Below, one piece after another: positions 6,272 through 7,868 of a stretch of 7,868 nucleotides of DNA. Origin of the DNA: Anaerolinea sp. (GTDB lineage Bacteria; Chloroflexota; Anaerolineae; Anaerolineales; Villigracilaceae). The notes under the pieces were generated by a model. That model was not told where the DNA came from, did no database searches, and worked only from the letters and a program-made list of their open reading frames with translations. Location of the stretch: assembly GCA_020720965.1 (NCBI GenBank), contig DYNS01000131.1, positions 1 through 7,868 of the forward strand. The letters are read 5' to 3'. Each line of letters begins with the position of its first letter. Position 1 is the stretch's first letter. The translations under genes were made by a program, and so were the position numbers.

Positions 6272-7018
6272 ATGAATTCGAGAAACCTGCAAAAAGCCGC
6301 CCTGCGCGGCGAACCCTCGTATGTATGGAGAGCCGGGCAAGAACGGCGCTTAAAAATCATTCAACAAGCCGCCCAGGAACGCATAAGCGGCAGGATATTG
6401 GAAAACGGCTGCGGCGTGGGCATGTACGTGGAAAAAATCCGCGCCCTCGGCGGGCAGGTTTTTGGTCTGGAATTTGACCTGGAACGCGCCACCGAAGCCG
6501 GACTCCGCAACCCGAACATTGCCAACGCCGCCGGAGAATTTCTGCCCTACCCCAGCGCCTGCTTCGACCTCATCCTCAGCCACGAGGTGCTGGAGCATGT
6601 CGCAGACGACCAACGCGCCGCCCGCGAAATGGTGCGGGCGCTCCGACCCGGCGGCAGAGCGGTCATCTTCGTCCCCAATCGGGGCTACCCCTTTGAGACT
6701 CACGGCATCTATTGGGCGGGCAAATATCGCTTTGGCAACATTCCGCTCATCAACTACCTGCCCAGCTTCTGGCGTAACCGGCTTGCCCCGCATGTGCGGG
6801 TATACACCCGGCAGGGGTTGCAAAATCTCTTTGCGGGTTTGCCGGTACGGGTGGTGGAACATCGCATCATCTTTGGGGCATACGACAATCTCATTGCCCG
6901 CTTTGGCATGGGGGCAAAAGCCCTGCGTGCCATTCTGCAATGGCTGGAGGCAACCCCCCTGCAATGGTTTGGGCTTTCGCACATTCTTATTGTGGAAAAA
7001 ATCACTCATCAAATTTGA
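6272..7018 (+). CDS. Class I SAM-dependent methyltransferase
   Basis: A 248-residue soluble protein with a Methyltransf_11-type Rossmann fold. Motif I is ILENGCGVG (42-50), the SAM-binding glycine loop. The acidic residue ending strand 2 is E67 (VFGLEFD). FDLILSHEVLEHV (98-110) is the typical strand-4 region of this family, and LRPGG follows. The C-terminal half (from VPNRGYPF) is rich in aromatic residues and probably shapes the acceptor pocket. The substrate cannot be named; related proteins act on quinones, lipids, sugars and other small molecules. The ATG at 6272 is preferred over 6230 because of the -10 box between them and because the first 14 residues of the longer form are unlike the family. 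It is divergent from dnaN, and no terminator is visible after its TGA. Confidence 0.9.
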   Translation: MNSRNLQKAALRGEPSYVWRAGQERRLKIIQQAAQERISGRILENGCGVGMYVEKIRALGGQVFGLEFDLERATEAGLRNPNIANAAGEFLPYPSACFDLILSHEVLEHVADDQRAAREMVRALRPGGRAVIFVPNRGYPFETHGIYWAGKYRFGNIPLINYLPSFWRNRLAPHVRVYTRQGLQNLFAGLPVRVVEHRIIFGAYDNLIARFGMGAKALRAILQWLEATPLQWFGLSHILIVEKITHQI

Positions 7019-7038
7019 CAGGAAAACAACAACACATA

Positions 7039-7067
7039 TTGACACGCAATTGCAATTTTGCTATAGT
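7039..7067 (+). promoter_or_regulatory. Strong sigma70 promoter of the secreted-protein gene
   Basis: A perfect -35 (TTGACA, 7039-7044) and a near-perfect -10 (TATAGT, 7062-7067) are separated by the optimal 17 nt. The spacer holds the palindrome AATTGCAATT (7048-7057), a possible operator. Transcription should start near 7074, giving a leader of about 50 nt. The same promoter is repeated without change at 7744-7772. Confidence 0.9.
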
Positions 7068-7074
7068 AATCAAA

Positions 7075-7095
7075 GGGTGAGGATGTGCCTTGCCC
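7075..7095 (+). promoter_or_regulatory. Leader hairpin, copy 1
   Basis: GGGTGAGG (7075-7082) pairs with CCTTGCCC (7088-7095) through eight pairs, two of them G-U, around the loop ATGTG. It lies right at the predicted transcript 5' end. The loop presents an ATG that opens a 13-codon frame. The copy at 7780-7800 keeps the stem exactly and changes only one loop base. It could be a 5' stabilising hairpin or a translational control element. Confidence 0.6.
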
Positions 7096-7124
7096 AAGTT
7101 AGTAAATTGTTTTGGAGGACATGA
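7083..7124 (+). CDS. Possible 13-residue leader peptide, copy 1
   Basis: The frame reads MCLAQVSKLFWRT and ends with a TGA whose last base is the A of the ATG at 7124, a classic overlap for translational coupling. Its ATG sits in the loop of the leader hairpin, with G-rich sequence directly upstream and no well-spaced Shine-Dalgarno. Support comes from the second copy: of the three differences inside the shared part of the frame, one converts ATG to GTG and the other two are synonymous (Ser, Leu). No family is recognisable. The leader could equally be untranslated. Confidence 0.35.
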   Translation: MCLAQVSKLFWRT

Positions 7125-7663
7125 TGAAAAGGAAGTTGTTATCTGTTGTAGCGCTTGTTTCCATCCTTGCCATGCTGTTCAGCGTAGCAGCCGCCCCGGC
7201 AAACGTGACCGGGCTCACCTTTCTGGGTGTTCACTTTCAGGGTTCCAAGGGCTTGGTCTTCAAATTCGCCATCAGCGGCGATGTTGGCAAAGAAAGTTTT
7301 GATGGCTATGTAAATTTCAGCGGCAAACAGTACAACCTGGATTGCAACGTCAGCGATGACGGCAAGACCCTGGTCTGCGTGGGCGGCGATGGCATTAACA
7401 AACTCGGCGGTAACACTGTGTACGGCACCGTGAATGGCTTCCCCTTCACGGCACAACTACCCAACGCGGTGTGCAGCTGGTACGTACTGACAACTTACAA
7501 CGATGGTTCATCCTATTCTGACTGGGAAGGCAATTGGTACTACTGGCTTGATGGCAATGAAATTGATGAATATCGTAGTTACTTAACTGAGTGGGGAGAA
7601 ACCGAAGTCTCTCTAACTTGTCAAACGTCTCTTGCCCCTTGGCTGTGGGACTGGTATCGCTAA
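7124..7663 (+). CDS. Small secreted protein of unknown family
   Basis: The 179-residue product begins with a clear Sec signal peptide: MKRK, a hydrophobic core (residues 5-21) and an Ala-rich end, with cleavage likely around residues 23-26. There is no lipobox cysteine and no later membrane segment, so export to the envelope or outside is inferred. The mature part has four cysteines (C74, C85, C117, C166), possibly two disulfides. It is Gly/Asn/Asp-rich in the middle and unusually rich in Trp and Tyr from residue 117 on (eight Trp), ending WLWDWYR. I do not recognise the family. ATG 7124 is chosen over ATG 7121 because GGAGG (7114-7118) is 5 nt from the former and only 2 nt from the latter. 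The gene has its own promoter, leader and terminator. Confidence 0.8.
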   Translation: MKRKLLSVVALVSILAMLFSVAAAPANVTGLTFLGVHFQGSKGLVFKFAISGDVGKESFDGYVNFSGKQYNLDCNVSDDGKTLVCVGGDGINKLGGNTVYGTVNGFPFTAQLPNAVCSWYVLTTYNDGSSYSDWEGNWYYWLDGNEIDEYRSYLTEWGETEVSLTCQTSLAPWLWDWYR

Positions 7664-7692
7664 GAGCGCCCCACATAGTTATCTTAAAGAAG

Positions 7693-7722
7693 CGCCCCGC
7701 CTAACCGGCGGGGCGTTGTCTT
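7693..7722 (+). terminator. Intrinsic terminator of the secreted-protein gene
   Basis: CGCCCCGCC (7693-7701) pairs perfectly with GGCGGGGCG (7707-7715) around the loop TAACC, and TTGTCTT follows. It lies 29 nt after the stop codon. AGCGCCCC at the start of this stem also occurs at 7665-7672, just after the stop, and could compete for the same 3' arm. Confidence 0.85.
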
Positions 7723-7743
7723 AAACACCATAGTCTTTACATA

Positions 7744-7772
7744 TTGACACGCAATTGCAATTTTGCTATAGT
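7744..7772 (+). promoter_or_regulatory. Duplicated sigma70 promoter at the right edge
   Basis: TTGACA (7744-7749), a 17-nt spacer and TATAGT (7767-7772), identical in every base to the promoter at 7039-7067, including the spacer palindrome (7753-7762). It points rightwards out of the window, towards a gene or RNA that cannot be seen. Confidence 0.88.
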
Positions 7773-7779
7773 AACCAAA

Positions 7780-7800
7780 GGGTGAGGGTGTGCCTTGCCC
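7780..7800 (+). promoter_or_regulatory. Leader hairpin, copy 2
   Basis: Same 8-bp stem as 7075-7095, with loop GTGTG instead of ATGTG. Both arms are unchanged, so the only substitution within the hairpin falls in the unpaired loop. Confidence 0.6.
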
Positions 7801-7865
7801 AAGTTAGCAAATTATTTGGGTGTGTTTCATTTGAGTTGACGGCTGGATCAGACAGCCAAAGGTAG
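7788..7865 (+). CDS. Possible leader peptide, copy 2 (GTG start)
   Basis: The frame equivalent to 7083-7124 starts here with GTG and shares its first ten codons in meaning (MCLAQVSKLF if initiated). It then diverges and runs to TAG at 7863-7865, giving 25 residues. No Shine-Dalgarno has good spacing. Support comes only from comparison with copy 1, and the frame may not be translated. Confidence 0.25.
   Translation: MCLAQVSKLFGCVSFELTAGSDSQR
7841..7857 (+). other. Small hairpin after the second leader
   Basis: GGCTG (7841-7845) pairs with CAGCC (7853-7857) around a 7-nt loop. No T tract follows, so it is not a terminator. It is the only structure I see in the unique sequence after copy 2, and I do not match it to a known riboswitch. 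Confidence 0.3.
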
Positions 7866-7868
7866 CCC

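Larger units (their letters stand above)
7034..7112 (+). repeat. Direct repeat copy 1: promoter plus leader
   Basis: 79 bp that recur at 7739-7817, an offset of exactly 705 bp. I count 75 of 79 identical positions. The four differences (7070, 7083, 7103, 7109) are all transitions. The first 36 bp, which contain the whole promoter, are identical. The similarity stops where the ribosome binding site of the secreted-protein gene begins. Confidence 0.93.
7739..7817 (+). repeat. Direct repeat copy 2: promoter plus leader
   Basis: Second copy of the 79-bp block at 7034-7112, starting 17 nt after the terminator T tract. The promoter part is identical. After 7817 the sequence diverges, and no ribosome binding site appears at the place where copy 1 has GGAGG. 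The gene it should serve lies beyond the right edge. Confidence 0.93.

Noticed and set aside
7034..7868. Direct repeats as ends of a mobile element or CRISPR-like array
   Set aside because: There is no transposase, no terminal inverted repeats and only two copies. Each copy is a promoter with a leader, which explains the sequence better.

Overview
The window is moderately GC-rich, densely packed bacterial DNA. Gene content (an FHA-GAF-cyclase signalling protein, a lone PEP/pyruvate-binding ATP-grasp protein, sigma70-type promoters) fits Chloroflexota, perhaps Anaerolineae. This is an impression from protein style, not a search result.

Layout from left to right. (1) The last 45 codons of a + strand urocanate hydratase gene (hutU). 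(2) A hairpin in the convergent gap, best read as the terminator of surE. (3) surE on the minus strand, starting at a GTG with a strong ribosome binding site. (4) A self-contained minus-strand tRNA-Arg(GCG) unit with a near-consensus promoter, a 73-nt tRNA and an intrinsic terminator, lying between surE and the genes upstream of it. (5) A minus-strand run transcribed as dnaN, then a PEP/pyruvate-binding ATP-grasp protein, then an FHA-GAF-class III nucleotide cyclase. A 12-bp inverted repeat overlaps the dnaN stop codon. (6) A 65-bp divergent promoter region. (7) A + strand SAM-dependent methyltransferase, probably translated from a leaderless mRNA. (8) A + strand cassette with a near-perfect sigma70 promoter, a short structured leader, a 179-residue secreted protein of unknown family and an intrinsic terminator. 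(9) A second copy of the same promoter and leader, exactly 705 bp downstream and running off the window.

How the parts work together. dnaN is housekeeping (replication clamp). The two genes behind it look like a signalling or metabolic pair: a multidomain cyclase 10 nt downstream of an ATP-grasp protein that lacks the phosphohistidine and PEP-barrel domains of true PEP synthases. surE is a nucleotidase, but no promoter is visible between it and the tRNA terminator.

The most unusual region is 7034-7868. A 79-bp promoter-plus-leader block is duplicated with only four differences, all transitions. Everything from upstream of the -35 box through the -10 box is identical. The three differences inside the leader leave intact both an 8-bp hairpin and a tiny reading frame (ATG becomes GTG; two changes are synonymous). 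This suggests a selected regulatory leader repeated in front of successive genes.
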